Source of the DNA: Leuconostocaceae bacterium ESL0958
GTDB taxonomy: Bacteria; Bacillota; Bacilli; Lactobacillales; Lactobacillaceae
Direction of reading: 5' to 3'
Length of the DNA: 61,627 bases
NCBI GenBank assembly: GCA_029433265.1
Contig: JAQTHT010000007.1
Coordinates: forward strand, 1-61,627
The notes beneath the pieces were generated by a model. The model made no database searches and was not told where the DNA came from. It was given only the letters and a program-made list of their open reading frames with translations. A program made the translations under genes and the position numbers. Shown here one piece after another: positions 44,267 through 54,327 of the stretch. How positions within the stretch are numbered: the first letter of the stretch is position 1; every line of letters begins with the position of its first letter.

Positions 44267-45274
44267 ATGGTAAATCAGAAAATTCCCAAATATTTTGACA
44301 TTATTTTTCAGGCCGTGACGGCCGTTCAACAAGAAAAAAACGTTCGCTTCCAGCAGGCCCTCGTCTGGGTTCTCGCGACCAAGAATGCGGGCCAGCCAAT
44401 TGACGCAGTTGCCGATGTAACAAAACGAACGGCTGCTGATTTGACGGCTGTTCTAGACTTGAATTTTGTGGCGCTGTCCTATGCGGACCGGCGCAATATT
44501 TTGCAATTACTAGCGCTCAAGGTGGACGTCGAAGATCAGTTGCCCGTCAATGAGCAGATTACCCCCGATGGGATTGGTTATTTGCTGGCCGAATTAATTC
44601 ATCAAACAGCGCCTATCAAAGATCAGGACTTGGTGCTGGATTTTGCCGTTGGTTCCGGTAATTTATTAAATACGATTAAGGAGAGCCTGGCCAAGTATGA
44701 TCAGCACGTGACGTTGATGGGTATTGATCGGAGTCAGGAACAGCTCGATTTAGCAACTGTTTTTGACGAACTGCTGAATGATACGCCCAGCCCACTCTTT
44801 TTAGGGGATAGTATTGCCCTGGAACCAGGAGAACTAGCACCGGCACCGATTGTGGTCGCGGACTTGCCCGTTGGCTACTACCCCGGTCCACTCCAGCAAG
44901 ACTATCTCACGGCCTTTCAAAAAGGCCCCTCTTATGCCCACTTTTTGATGGTCGAAAAGGCCTTGGATTTGGTCACGGCCGACGGTTTTGTCTATCTGCT
45001 GGTACCAGCAGATTTGCTAACGGGTAACCAGCACGAGAAAATACTGCAGATGTTTGCACAGAAGGCACAGCTGCGGGCCTTTTTGACCTTGCCCAAGGAC
45101 TTCTTTAAGAGTGACCAGAGCAAAAAAGCCCTCTTAGTTTTGCAGCAGAAAGCAACCGGGCAAAAGGGCCAGGTGATGCTAGGCGAATACCCATCGATTA
45201 AGGAACCAGCGGCCTTGCAAGAATTTTTGCAAGATATATCTGCCTGGGGTAAACTATTAAGAGAAACAGACTAA
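44267..45274 (+). CDS. YtxK-like class I SAM methyltransferase
   Basis: A 335-residue protein with an N-terminal helical part, LVLDFAVGSGNLLNTI (SAM site) and VADLPVGYYPG, the position of the catalytic (N/D)PPY in N6-adenine methylases. It matches YtxK, the gene between comGG and ackA in many lactic acid bacteria. Target unknown. It is adjacent to comGG and probably co-expressed. Confidence 0.85.
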   Translation: MVNQKIPKYFDIIFQAVTAVQQEKNVRFQQALVWVLATKNAGQPIDAVADVTKRTAADLTAVLDLNFVALSYADRRNILQLLALKVDVEDQLPVNEQITPDGIGYLLAELIHQTAPIKDQDLVLDFAVGSGNLLNTIKESLAKYDQHVTLMGIDRSQEQLDLATVFDELLNDTPSPLFLGDSIALEPGELAPAPIVVADLPVGYYPGPLQQDYLTAFQKGPSYAHFLMVEKALDLVTADGFVYLLVPADLLTGNQHEKILQMFAQKAQLRAFLTLPKDFFKSDQSKKALLVLQQKATGQKGQVMLGEYPSIKEPAALQEFLQDISAWGKLLRETD

Positions 45275-45301
45275 AGTAAAAGTAGAAAAAGGTGGTTTGA
45301 C

Positions 45302-46531
45302 ATGGCAAAGATTATGGCAGTCAACGCGGGTAGTTCTTCGTTGAAGTTTCAACTATTGGAAATGCCAAAAGAGGCAGTCATTGCGCAGGGACTGATCGAA
45401 CGGATTGGGATGGAAAACGCCATCGTGACCATCAAGTTTGACGCCAACCAAGCAGCAGCGCAAAATGCGGCCGTGACGGTCAAGGGCGACAAGGCCAAGT
45501 TTGAACAGACAACAGCCATTGCTGACCACCAAGTGGCCATCAATTACATGCTCGAACAGTTGTCCAAGTTGGACATTATCGAGAATTTTGATGAAATCGT
45601 CGGCGTTGGCCACCGAGTTGTGGCGGGTGGTGAAAGCTTTGACCGCTCCGTTGTCGTTAACGACCAGGTTTTGGCTAAAATTGATGAATTGGCGGACTAT
45701 GCGCCATTGCATAACCCAGCCAATGCGCTGGGAATTCGGGCCTTCCAAAAGTTGCTGCCACACGCACTTTCTGTGGCAGTCTTTGATACGTCCTTCCACC
45801 AGACAATGCCTAAGCAAAATTACCTGTATTCCCTTCCTTACGAATACTATGAAAAGTATGGTGCTCGGAAGTATGGGGCTCACGGTACTTCCCACCGTTA
45901 CGTGGCGGGCCGTGCTGCCGCTATCTTAGGAAAAGATTTGACTGACTTAAAGCTGATCACCCTACACCTTGGAGCCGGTGCTTCGATTACTGCTATTCAG
46001 GGTGGCAAGTCCTTTGACACGTCCATGGGCTTCACGCCCTTGGCCGGTGTGACGATGGCGACCCGGTCTGGAGACGTTGATGTGTCTTTGGTTGACTTCA
46101 TCCAAAAGAAGGAAGGCATGACCAATGATGACATGTTGACGGTCTTGAACAAGCAGTCCGGTTTGACGGGTATTTCTGGTATTTCGGGTGATATGCGTGA
46201 CTTGCGGGCCCAGCGTCAAGACAATGAACGGGCAGAGCTGGCCATCCAAATTTTTGAAGACCGGGTGGTCCGTTACATTGGTCAGTACTTGGCTGAAATG
46301 GGTGGTGCAGATGCCATCGTCTTTACGGCCGGTATTGGCGAAAATGCTGACTGGGTTCGGGAAGAAATCGTGGACCGGTTGGGTTACTTCGGCATTAAGA
46401 TCGATGCTGACAAGAACAACGGTTGCCGCGAAGAACGAGATGTATCGGCTGCAGATGCCAAGATTAAGACGGTTGTCGTACCAACTGATGAAGAATTGAT
46501 GATTGCTCGTGATGTGCAATCGCTGATGTAA
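45302..46531 (+). CDS. ackA: Acetate kinase
   Basis: A 409-residue ASKHA-fold enzyme. NAGSSSLKFQLL, DTSFHQTMP, GAHGTSHRYV and THLGAGASI are family signatures. It converts acetyl phosphate and ADP into acetate and ATP, a main ATP source in heterofermentation. ATG 45302 after AAAAGGTGG. It has its own terminator. Confidence 0.96.
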   Translation: MAKIMAVNAGSSSLKFQLLEMPKEAVIAQGLIERIGMENAIVTIKFDANQAAAQNAAVTVKGDKAKFEQTTAIADHQVAINYMLEQLSKLDIIENFDEIVGVGHRVVAGGESFDRSVVVNDQVLAKIDELADYAPLHNPANALGIRAFQKLLPHALSVAVFDTSFHQTMPKQNYLYSLPYEYYEKYGARKYGAHGTSHRYVAGRAAAILGKDLTDLKLITLHLGAGASITAIQGGKSFDTSMGFTPLAGVTMATRSGDVDVSLVDFIQKKEGMTNDDMLTVLNKQSGLTGISGISGDMRDLRAQRQDNERAELAIQIFEDRVVRYIGQYLAEMGGADAIVFTAGIGENADWVREEIVDRLGYFGIKIDADKNNGCREERDVSAADAKIKTVVVPTDEELMIARDVQSLM

Positions 46532-46551
46532 ACAGTAAAGGCAAGGCAAAA

Positions 46552-46583
46552 GCATAACTGGGCTGGGTCCAGTTGTGTTTTTT
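46552..46583 (+). terminator. Terminator after ackA
   Basis: GCATAACTGG (46552-46561) pairs with CCAGTTGTGT (46569-46578), followed by a T run. Confidence 0.7.
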
Positions 46584-46618
46584 GCTTTCTACATAACAAT
46601 GAAAAGGGTGAACCGACT

Positions 46619-47803
46619 GTGCGTTTGTTTGTAAGTAAAAAATTCTGGCTAACCATCGGGCTCTTGGGCCTGTTAGTCATCTTAGGAGCTGGTTTCTGGC
46701 TTTACCGGGACCATGAAGGCTATCAAGCGGTTTCAAAGTCTGATACAACGGTCAAAACCGTGACGATTGAACAAAAAGATAGCTTGACGACCATTAATGA
46801 TAAGCTCCGCGCAGCTGGTCTGGTCAAGAAGGGGGGCTACTTTACCAAGTATGCCAACAAATACGGTGAAAAAGGGATCCAGTCCGGCGATTACCGTTTG
46901 TCACCAATCCAGGACGTAGCCAATATTTATCAGGAATTAACGCAAGGCCCTGATTCGGATCCCGTCTTACCAGCCGGTTATACCTATCTGTCAGGAACTA
47001 AGACGTCTGATCAAACGTTGAAGACGTTGGCCAACGCGGCCAATGTGGATCCCGATAAATTGCAGGCAGCCTATAAGGATCAAAGCCTGTTCCAAGAAGC
47101 CAAGAAAAAGTATCCGCAGTTGATGCGCCAGGCGCAGGACGGACAATCGCTCTATGATTTTGTTTATCCAGGGATTTATAAATTTAAGCAGGAAAAGTCA
47201 GCCAATGACTTTGTCTTGACCCTGTTAGACGATGCCAATCAACAGATGAAGCCGTATTATCAGGAGCTGGATCAGAACAAGATTCCGGCTTCCACGGCTA
47301 TTTTGCTGGCTGAAGACGGCGGCAAGAAGGAATTTGACCGGCGTTTGGCCTTTATCCATAAGTTGGCCCCTTATACTAAGGAATTGAAGGACCGCTTCGG
47401 TATTCTTCCTTCCATTTCCATTGCGCAGGCGATTCACGAATCAAATTGGGATAACTCTAAGTTGTCTTCTAAGTACAATAACTTCTATGGGGTGAAGACT
47501 GATGATGAAACGCCAGGGAAGTCCGTTGTCTTGGATACGCAGGAAGTTGAAAATGGGCAGACCGTGACGAAGCAGGCCCGCTTTGCCGTTTATTCTTCCT
47601 ATAAGGATTCGATGAAAGCCCATGCCAAGACGCTGGCAAACGGCAATAGTTGGAACGCGCATCAGTTCGATGACGTCCTGGCTGCTAAAGACTACCAGTC
47701 GGCAGCCCAAGCCCTCGTGACCGATGGCTACGCCACCGATCCAAACTATGCCAAGCTGATCATTCGCATTATTGAAAACTGGAACTTAGCCCAGTACGAT
47801 TAA
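46619..47803 (+). CDS. MltG-like domain fused to GH73 glucosaminidase
   Basis: This 394-residue protein has an N-terminal helix (about 8-30), then an MltG/YceG-like module (VTIEQKDSLTTINDKL, SGDYRLSP, VYPGIYKF) and a C-terminal GH73 domain. In the first part the catalytic segment seems replaced (ILLAEDGGKKEFDRR where MltG has the Glu-containing motif), so it is probably inactive. The second contains ISIAQAIHESNWDNSKL and YNNFYGVK with the catalytic Glu, so it should cut the MurNAc-GlcNAc backbone. GTG 46619 lies behind AAAGGGTGA. Confidence 0.78.
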   Translation: MRLFVSKKFWLTIGLLGLLVILGAGFWLYRDHEGYQAVSKSDTTVKTVTIEQKDSLTTINDKLRAAGLVKKGGYFTKYANKYGEKGIQSGDYRLSPIQDVANIYQELTQGPDSDPVLPAGYTYLSGTKTSDQTLKTLANAANVDPDKLQAAYKDQSLFQEAKKKYPQLMRQAQDGQSLYDFVYPGIYKFKQEKSANDFVLTLLDDANQQMKPYYQELDQNKIPASTAILLAEDGGKKEFDRRLAFIHKLAPYTKELKDRFGILPSISIAQAIHESNWDNSKLSSKYNNFYGVKTDDETPGKSVVLDTQEVENGQTVTKQARFAVYSSYKDSMKAHAKTLANGNSWNAHQFDDVLAAKDYQSAAQALVTDGYATDPNYAKLIIRIIENWNLAQYD

Positions 47804-47810
47804 TCAAAAA

Positions 47811-47847
47811 CCGCACCTGGACCAATTGGTCCTGGCGCGGTTTTTAT
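47811..47847 (+). terminator. Terminator after the GH73 gene
   Basis: CCGC-CC-GGACC pairs with GGTCC-GG-GCGG with two single mismatches around AATT, followed by TTTTTA. Confidence 0.75.
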
Positions 47848-47874
47848 TATGTGAAAATTTTTTTGGGAAAAGTG

Positions 47875-47903
47875 TTGTGTAAACGGTTACATCGTTGTAC
47901 AAT
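47875..47903 (+). promoter_or_regulatory. Promoter with cre site
   Basis: TGTAAACGGTTACA (47878-47891) fits the CcpA cre consensus TGWAANCGNTNWCA at every position. It overlaps the -35 and spacer of a promoter whose -10 is TACAAT (47898-47903). This predicts repression of the sugar carrier by preferred sugars. Confidence 0.8.
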
Positions 47904-47938
47904 AAATGATGTTAGATAAGTGAAAGGAGTCCAATTTT

Positions 47939-48880
47939 ATGGATTTTGCAATTGTATTAGCACTACTCCCAGCCTTGTTCTGGGGATCGGTTGGTCTAGT
48001 TTCAACCAAGATGGGTGGGACAGCCGCCCAACAAACGTTAGGAATGTCAACGGGGGCGTTGTTCTTCGGATTAACGACAATGTTCGCCTTTGTTATGCCA
48101 AACCACTACTACCTCGGTAGCCGGATTTGGGTAGTTGGCCTTTTGTCTGGTTTGGTTTGGGCCATGGGGATGGCCTTCCAGTTCCTGCTCTTTAAGCAGA
48201 TGGGCGTTTCCCTGGGGATGCCACTGTCAACGGCCGCTCAGATTATCATGAATGCGCTCTTGGCCGCTGTGGTCCTTGGTGAATGGACCAACGGCATGAT
48301 GTGGTTGATTGGCATCGTATCCATTGCTTTGGTCGTGCTGGGTGCCACCTTTATTTCTAAACCTGATAAAGCTGCGGTTGAAAAGTCGAACTTGGATGCC
48401 AAGGGGATTTTCTACCTGGTGATGTCTACGGTTGGCTTCATGATTTACTTCGTTTTGCCAAACCTCCTGTCCAAGATTGGTTATATCTCAGATGACATCA
48501 AGTCAGTTGATAACGGAATTGCCTATACGACGGCCATTGTTGGCCCACAGGGAATCGGTCAGTTCATCGGTGCCATTATCATTGTCTTAGTCTTCCGCGA
48601 AAGCAAGTTGATGTTTGGCAAGGCTTCCTTTAAGAACATCATCACCGGTTTGGTTTGGGCGGCCGGTAACATCTTTGTCTTCATCTCAGCCGCAGATCCA
48701 AGCGTTGGGCAGACGATTGCTACCACGCTTTCACAGCTGGGCATTATTGTTGGTACCTTCGGTGGTATCTACATTTTGAAGGAAAAGAAGTCCAGTCACC
48801 AGATGAAGTTCATCATTGCCGGTACCATCTTGGTACTGATTGGTGCCATGATTATCGGTAATATTCATTCCTTTGCTTAA
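47939..48880 (+). CDS. GRP family sugar carrier (RbsU/GlcU type)
   Basis: A 313-residue protein with ten hydrophobic segments. LLPALFWGSVGLVSTKMGG and GMAFQFLLFKQMGVSLGMPLS match the GlcU/RbsU sugar uptake family (DMT-related). The substrate could be glucose or ribose. It is monocistronic with a cre site. ATG 47939 after GAAAGGAG. Confidence 0.85.
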   Translation: MDFAIVLALLPALFWGSVGLVSTKMGGTAAQQTLGMSTGALFFGLTTMFAFVMPNHYYLGSRIWVVGLLSGLVWAMGMAFQFLLFKQMGVSLGMPLSTAAQIIMNALLAAVVLGEWTNGMMWLIGIVSIALVVLGATFISKPDKAAVEKSNLDAKGIFYLVMSTVGFMIYFVLPNLLSKIGYISDDIKSVDNGIAYTTAIVGPQGIGQFIGAIIIVLVFRESKLMFGKASFKNIITGLVWAAGNIFVFISAADPSVGQTIATTLSQLGIIVGTFGGIYILKEKKSSHQMKFIIAGTILVLIGAMIIGNIHSFA

Positions 48881-48883
48881 TAC

Positions 48884-48912
48884 AAAAAGCTTGGCGATTC
48901 GCCAAGCTTTTT
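48884..48912 (+). terminator. Terminator after the sugar carrier
   Basis: AAAAAGCTTGGCG (48884-48896) pairs with CGCCAAGCTTTTT (48900-48912). Confidence 0.85.
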
Positions 48913-48928
48913 TCTTTACCACGAGAAT

Positions 48929-48961
48929 CAAAAAAAGGCGAAGCGCATGCTTCGTCCTTTT
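48929..48961 (-). terminator. Terminator after greA
   Basis: AAAAAGGCGAAGC pairs with GCTTCGTCCTTTT around GCAT, with a U run on the minus strand. Confidence 0.7.
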
Positions 48962-48964
48962 CTG

Positions 48965-49453
48965 TTATTCATTGTTTTCAACAGCCAAAATTTTGACGTC
49001 GATTTGGTCACCGGTTGGCAGGGGCACTTTGACCGTGTCGCCCTTGTGCTTACCAATCAAGGCAGTGGCCATGGCCGATTCGTTGGAAATCTTACCCGCC
49101 ATGGGGTCCGCTTCCACGGAACCGACGATGGTATAAGTTTCTGGTTCTTCATCTGGTAATTCCTGGAAAGTGACCTGCTTGCCCATACCGACTTCATCTT
49201 GATCCGTGTCTTCGGAAGAGATAATTTCGGCGTTTTCAATCATCTTCCGCAGGGTGACGATTCGACCTTCTACGAAAGCCTGTTCATCCTTGGCGGATTG
49301 GTATTCAGAGTTTTCTGACAAATCACCGTAAGAACGGGCAATTTGAATGCGCTTGGTAATTTCGGGACGCTGACGCATAATCAGGTCGTTCAGTTCTTGT
49401 TCTAATTTATCGCGGCCTTCGGCCGTCATGGGAAATGTTTTTTCTTCAGCCAT
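48965..49453 (-). CDS. greA: Transcription elongation factor GreA
   Basis: A 162-residue factor that restarts backtracked RNA polymerase by cleaving the transcript. N-terminal antiparallel coiled coil (residues about 10-75, with [16 protein letters not shown]) and C-terminal FKBP-like domain ([26 protein letters not shown]). ATG 49453 follows GAAAGGAACC. Confidence 0.95.
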   Translation of the reverse strand: MAEEKTFPMTAEGRDKLEQELNDLIMRQRPEITKRIQIARSYGDLSENSEYQSAKDEQAFVEGRIVTLRKMIENAEIISSEDTDQDEVGMGKQVTFQELPDEEPETYTIVGSVEADPMAGKISNESAMATALIGKHKGDTVKVPLPTGDQIDVKILAVENNE

Positions 49454-49515
49454 GTAAGGGTTCCTTTCGTTGCCTTTTTAGGGGCAGAATACAGCAAGAA
49501 AAATATAACACGGCC

Positions 49516-52143
49516 TCAGCGCCGGCGCAAGCGGGCGGACCGATTTCCTTGGTAAGTGCGGCCGAGGAGCCAAAGCATCGTGAAGCCAGTGATGAGCCAA
49601 CCTGTTCGGAGGAAGGGCGGCCGGTAGGTCAGCGATAGCTGGTGTCGACCAGGCTGGGTTTTGATAGCAAGAAAAGTATGGGCGACGGTTTGGGCCTTGA
49701 CGCGGTGACCATCCAAGCGCACTTGCCAGCCTGGATCGGCAGGAATACCCGTCATAATCAACGGCTGATCTTTGCTTGTACGGACCTGTGCCTGAATGCG
49801 CGTGTTGCTGAGGAAACGGTACTGGGCCCCACTTTGCTGCAAATGCTGGACTGCCTTGCTAAAAGCTGCTTGGTTTAGTGACAGTAAGCTAACATTATCT
49901 AAATAGTAGCTGCTTGTGCCCTTTGGGAAATCAAAACTGATGGTTTGGTTCTGGCCCTTTTGATTGGCTGCTAAGTTGAGAGCGACCGCATTGTCCCGAC
50001 TGTCTGGCAAGCTGACGGCCTGCCCGTTGACCTTGATGGTGACGCCCGCACTCTTGAAGGCGGGACCGAGATTCAAGTAGTAGGAATCGTTGCTGTTAGG
50101 GGTAAAGGTCAGGCGCAATTGCGCGGATTGTTCTGCTTGTTTCTTTCGGATAACCGCATTTTTGATGCTGCTACCAAAGAGCTGGAGGCCTTGGCTGCTT
50201 TGGACCGTTAGCTTTTCTTCTGTCAGCCAGGGACTGTCAACTGACGGGTTGAGTGCTTTGAGCAGTTGGACCTGGTTGGTCAGCGGATAACTACTACTAG
50301 CCGCCTGGTTCAGGGCTTCGTCACTGGCCGCATAGAGAAAGGGCAAGGCATCCTGATTTTCTTTTAGTTGCCAGCCCGCACCCGAGGCGACCGTGGGACT
50401 GCCCTGGTAGTCAGGCCGTTGGGCCACCGCCATATAGCGGGCTGCTGCTGGCAAGCTGGACGTAGCGGCCAGATAGTAGCGGTTGCTCAGCAGGGCATCC
50501 CAGGGTTTGCTGTCGAAGGATGTCACCAGATTCGTGCTCGTCCCTGTTTGGCCATACTGTTGAAAGAAACGGGCAGATTGTCGGCTATTGAGGGAGGAAA
50601 AATGATTTTCGCCATGAAAGCCAACCAGCAGGGCATCATTTTGATCGCGGGTCAGGCCCTGGCCAAGTCGGTAAAAGCCTTGCTCTGTTGATGGTAGTGC
50701 CTTTTTGACCGCCAGCAGTCGGCTGGCCCCTGCCTGATAGCGCTGCAGGGACAGGTAGGAGAGTTGGTTTAGGGATAGAGAAAGGTTGGCTAGCAGATAG
50801 ACGAGGGAGAGCAGGAAGAGAACAGCTAGGCGCAGACTGTCTTCCTGGATGAGGCGAGCCGCCCATGCTGTTAGCAAAAAGAGGACGACGAAAAGTGTTA
50901 AACGGCCGGCCGTCAGGTAGTCTGGCCGTTTGGGGTAGAAAACTGCCGCCAGTGCTAATAAAGCGGGCAGAATCGACCAGCTGATTGTTGCCAGCAAAGA
51001 AGGCTGCCACCCTTGTTGCCAACTACGGGCAGCAAGCAAGATGAGGAAGAAGGACAGCAAGAAAGAAAAGCGGGCAGGGTACCAGATGGGTTCCTGGAAG
51101 CCGTGGAAGAGCAACAGCAAAGGTTGCCAGCTGCTAGCGAGGACAAAGACTAGCAAGGTGGCGCCCGCTACTATTTTTTCCCTAAGGGCGAAGTGTCGGT
51201 TCGTAAAGTAAGAGCCAGCGAGGATGAGGACCAAGGGCGCGACCAGCCAATTAGCCTGACCCGCCTGCATTTGATCAAAGTTAAAGGTCCCGGGTACTAA
51301 TTTCCACAGCAATCCGAAGGGATTTTGCACGAAGGCCAGGGACCAGGGGCTGGCCTGGCTGCTCTTACTTTGTCGGAGTTGAAAAAGCGTGGGGAGCCAG
51401 AGCCAGGCTGTCAGTAGGATGGCGGCACTGGCCGTTTTGACAAAGGCGAAAAAGCGCTGCCAGCGGTTCTGCTGCCCGGACGCTAGTAAACGGAAAAACA
51501 GATAGCAAAGCAGAAAGAGGGCAATCATCCAGGCCATGTAATAGTTGAGAAGAATGGTGCTGGTCAAAGAAGCCCCGAGGGCCAGTTGCTTACCAGTATG
51601 GAGAAAGTGTTCCATGGCCAAAATCAAGATTGGCAGAAAAGCAGCGGCATCCAACCAGAGCAGGTTGGCCGTGTTGGCGACAAACCAACCGGACAGGGCG
51701 TAGGAGAGGGCAAAAGGCAGCGACCAGTAGCCCTTGACCCAGCCGCTATGATTTAAGAGTAGAACCATGCTGAGGGCCGCTAAGCCGAATTTCAGGACCG
51801 TCAGGAATAAAAGCCAAACTGGCAGCGTCAGTGGTGTCGCGGCTAAAAGCAGCCAATTCAAGGGGGAGAGCAGATAGTAAGCCCACTCGCCCACCATGTT
51901 TTGACCAATGCCGGCCGAAAAGGAGTAAGTCAGGGCACTGGGATCATGCAGGATGGTTCGTTTAAAGAAGGCGAAGTAGTCGATATACTGCTGGCCCAAG
52001 TCGACCGTCAAAATGCTATTGGAGCCAAAGGGCGCCATGCCCCGTCCTGCAAAGTAAGTGAGCAGGACCAGGACGGTTAAGGCAAAGGCGATGCTGGCTG
52101 GTTGTTTCATTAATTGATAGCAAGAATTCATGATTTTCTTCAT
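49516..52143 (-). CDS. YfhO family membrane protein
   Basis: An 875-residue protein with about 12-14 helices (GT-C like), then an extracellular part (residues about 560-820) and a final helix and basic RRR tail. GRGMAPFGSNSILTVDLGQQ and SFSAGIGQNMVGEWAYYLLS are YfhO hallmarks. Relatives glycosylate lipoteichoic or wall teichoic acid from a lipid-linked sugar. Substrate inferred; this window also codes for LTA synthesis. ATG 52143 is a plausible start. Confidence 0.88.
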   Translation of the reverse strand: MKKIMNSCYQLMKQPASIAFALTVLVLLTYFAGRGMAPFGSNSILTVDLGQQYIDYFAFFKRTILHDPSALTYSFSAGIGQNMVGEWAYYLLSPLNWLLLAATPLTLPVWLLFLTVLKFGLAALSMVLLLNHSGWVKGYWSLPFALSYALSGWFVANTANLLWLDAAAFLPILILAMEHFLHTGKQLALGASLTSTILLNYYMAWMIALFLLCYLFFRLLASGQQNRWQRFFAFVKTASAAILLTAWLWLPTLFQLRQSKSSQASPWSLAFVQNPFGLLWKLVPGTFNFDQMQAGQANWLVAPLVLILAGSYFTNRHFALREKIVAGATLLVFVLASSWQPLLLLFHGFQEPIWYPARFSFLLSFFLILLAARSWQQGWQPSLLATISWSILPALLALAAVFYPKRPDYLTAGRLTLFVVLFLLTAWAARLIQEDSLRLAVLFLLSLVYLLANLSLSLNQLSYLSLQRYQAGASRLLAVKKALPSTEQGFYRLGQGLTRDQNDALLVGFHGENHFSSLNSRQSARFFQQYGQTGTSTNLVTSFDSKPWDALLSNRYYLAATSSLPAAARYMAVAQRPDYQGSPTVASGAGWQLKENQDALPFLYAASDEALNQAASSSYPLTNQVQLLKALNPSVDSPWLTEEKLTVQSSQGLQLFGSSIKNAVIRKKQAEQSAQLRLTFTPNSNDSYYLNLGPAFKSAGVTIKVNGQAVSLPDSRDNAVALNLAANQKGQNQTISFDFPKGTSSYYLDNVSLLSLNQAAFSKAVQHLQQSGAQYRFLSNTRIQAQVRTSKDQPLIMTGIPADPGWQVRLDGHRVKAQTVAHTFLAIKTQPGRHQLSLTYRPPFLRTGWLITGFTMLWLLGRTYQGNRSARLRRR

Positions 52144-52226
52144 AAAATTAGCATAACAAAAGCAGTCTGCTTTAAGAGGAAAAGTTGATTTTATGGTAAA
52201 GTAGTAGGAAAGACTGTCTGATTGGA

Positions 52227-54296
52227 ATGAGTACCATGCCTCGTAATCCTTACCTTGAAAATCGTGATAAAAATGATGCCCGGGAAAATCTGCCGGGTCG
52301 TTTAAAGCTGCTACTGGCCATTGTGGTGGCCTTGATGTTGGCGCTGGTGGTGCAGCTGGCTTTTTTAACCATCAAACAAGGGCCAAACTATCAGGCGGAA
52401 GTGAACCGCTCGGATGAGACCATTCAAAAGGGCAAAGCCCCCCGTGGTTTGATTTATGACAGCACGGGTAAGGTCATCACGGGCAATCAGGCCCAGTCGG
52501 CCGTTACCTATACCCGGGGTAAAACCACCCAACCGACTGAGATTGCTAAAGTCGCTAAGGAACTGTCCCGCTACATTAGCATTGATACCAGCCGCCTCAA
52601 CGCTCGGTCTAAGGCCGATTATTTGATTATTTCGGACCAAAAGCTAGCGGCCAAGATTCAAAAGAAGGTCGAAGCGGCTAATCCACGGGCGGCCAAGACT
52701 TGGTCCACGCAGGCATTGAATACGGCCATGTCGAACTACGTGACGGCGCACCATTTGGATCAGAACGTGGATGCCAACCAGGCGATGATTTTCCAGAAGA
52801 TGTCCGGGGCCTATGCCTTGTCGACGACCTACATTCAAGAGTCTGGCGTGTCCGATGAAGCGCAGGCCAAAATTGGTGAACGTCTGTCGGAAATGCCCGG
52901 GGTTAAGGTTGGCTCTTCCTGGACTCGGGACTATCCGCAAGGCAATGACTTTGAATCTCTGACGGGTACGGTTTCCAATGAATCGGTTGGATTACCGGAA
53001 GACCGGCTCCACCGGCTCTTAGCCCAGGGTTACTCTCAGAACGAGCCAGTGGGGAACTATGGTCTTGAAAAGCAGTATGAATCGCTGCTGAAGGGCTCCC
53101 CTTCCCAGACACAAATTATTGATCGCAATGGGATTAAGACCTCTAAGTTGAAGTACCAGGGTCAGGCGGGCGATTCGCTCAAGTTGACCATTAATGCTGA
53201 TTTCCAGAATAAGGTGCAAAAGATTTTGGAAGACAACATGCCGGGTGGGGATGCCCAAGGGGCTTACTCGACGGTCATCAACCCTTATAATGGCGGTATT
53301 TACGCCATGGCCGGTGTGGCCCGGGATTCCTCGACCGGTAAGAAGACGGCCAACCAGACGGGTAATATTAACCAGGCCATTGTCATGGGTTCTGTCGTTA
53401 AGCCGGCCGTGCTGGCAACTGGCTTCCAGAAGGGCGTCATCACGCCTTCGAATAATACGCTGGCCGATCAGGGCATTCAGATTGCCGGTACGCCGAAGAT
53501 TACTTCTTACTGGAACAAGAGTGGGACACCACAAGCCATCGACGCGCGGACGGCTTTGGAACGGTCTTCGAACACCTACTTTGTGCAGCTAGGAATGAAG
53601 ATTGGTGGGCAAACTTATTCACCGAACCAACAGTTACATCTACGGTCCGACGCTTTTCAGACCCTCCGCAATGGCTTAGGTCAGTTCGGTCTGGGCACGA
53701 AGACAGGCATTGATTTGGAAGGGGAAACGGCTGGTTACCGGGGGCCAACGACAGGTGAGAATCAAGGAAAGTATCTCTACGAATCCTTTGGTCAGTATGA
53801 TTCCTATACCACCATGCAGCTGGCCCGTTACGTATCCGTTATCGCTAATGGCGGCTACCTCATCCAGCCCCATCTGGTTGGCTCTGTTCTGCAAAGTGAT
53901 GCCGACAATAAGCACCAGAGAACGGTTTGGAATGCTCGGCCGGAGCTGCAGGGGCAGGTTGCGCTTAAGGATGACGAGTGGCAGGTCATTAAGGATGGAA
54001 TGGAACGGGTGGCCAACGGTCATGACCGCTTTAACACCGGTTCAGGGGTCCATAATTTGAACCCCAAGGTTTATGCCAAGACCGGAACGGCCGAAACCTT
54101 TACCAATGGCCACTCGACCTTTACGGAGTCAATGGTCGTTTATGTACCGGGACAGCCATTTGCCATGTCACTGGCGCTACCTGGCTTGAATTCCTACCTG
54201 GATGGTACCAACGGTCGGATTGCTTCGGCTATCATTAAGGCTTTCTATGAAACTGTTTTGACGCCGGATTCATTGCCGGTAAAGGAAAGTAAATAA
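52227..54296 (+). CDS. Class B penicillin-binding protein (PBP2 type)
   Basis: A 689-residue transpeptidase with one N-terminal helix (about 28-50), a PBP dimer domain and a catalytic domain. The motifs are SVVK (in MGSVVKPA), SSN (in ERSSNTY) and KTG (in AKTGTAET). It cross-links septal or side-wall peptidoglycan. ATG 52227 has a weak, distant RBS; ATG 52236 is an alternative. Confidence 0.9.
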   Translation: MSTMPRNPYLENRDKNDARENLPGRLKLLLAIVVALMLALVVQLAFLTIKQGPNYQAEVNRSDETIQKGKAPRGLIYDSTGKVITGNQAQSAVTYTRGKTTQPTEIAKVAKELSRYISIDTSRLNARSKADYLIISDQKLAAKIQKKVEAANPRAAKTWSTQALNTAMSNYVTAHHLDQNVDANQAMIFQKMSGAYALSTTYIQESGVSDEAQAKIGERLSEMPGVKVGSSWTRDYPQGNDFESLTGTVSNESVGLPEDRLHRLLAQGYSQNEPVGNYGLEKQYESLLKGSPSQTQIIDRNGIKTSKLKYQGQAGDSLKLTINADFQNKVQKILEDNMPGGDAQGAYSTVINPYNGGIYAMAGVARDSSTGKKTANQTGNINQAIVMGSVVKPAVLATGFQKGVITPSNNTLADQGIQIAGTPKITSYWNKSGTPQAIDARTALERSSNTYFVQLGMKIGGQTYSPNQQLHLRSDAFQTLRNGLGQFGLGTKTGIDLEGETAGYRGPTTGENQGKYLYESFGQYDSYTTMQLARYVSVIANGGYLIQPHLVGSVLQSDADNKHQRTVWNARPELQGQVALKDDEWQVIKDGMERVANGHDRFNTGSGVHNLNPKVYAKTGTAETFTNGHSTFTESMVVYVPGQPFAMSLALPGLNSYLDGTNGRIASAIIKAFYETVLTPDSLPVKESK

Positions 54297-54327
54297 GGCG
54301 GTTCGTTGCTGACGAACTGTTGTACAC

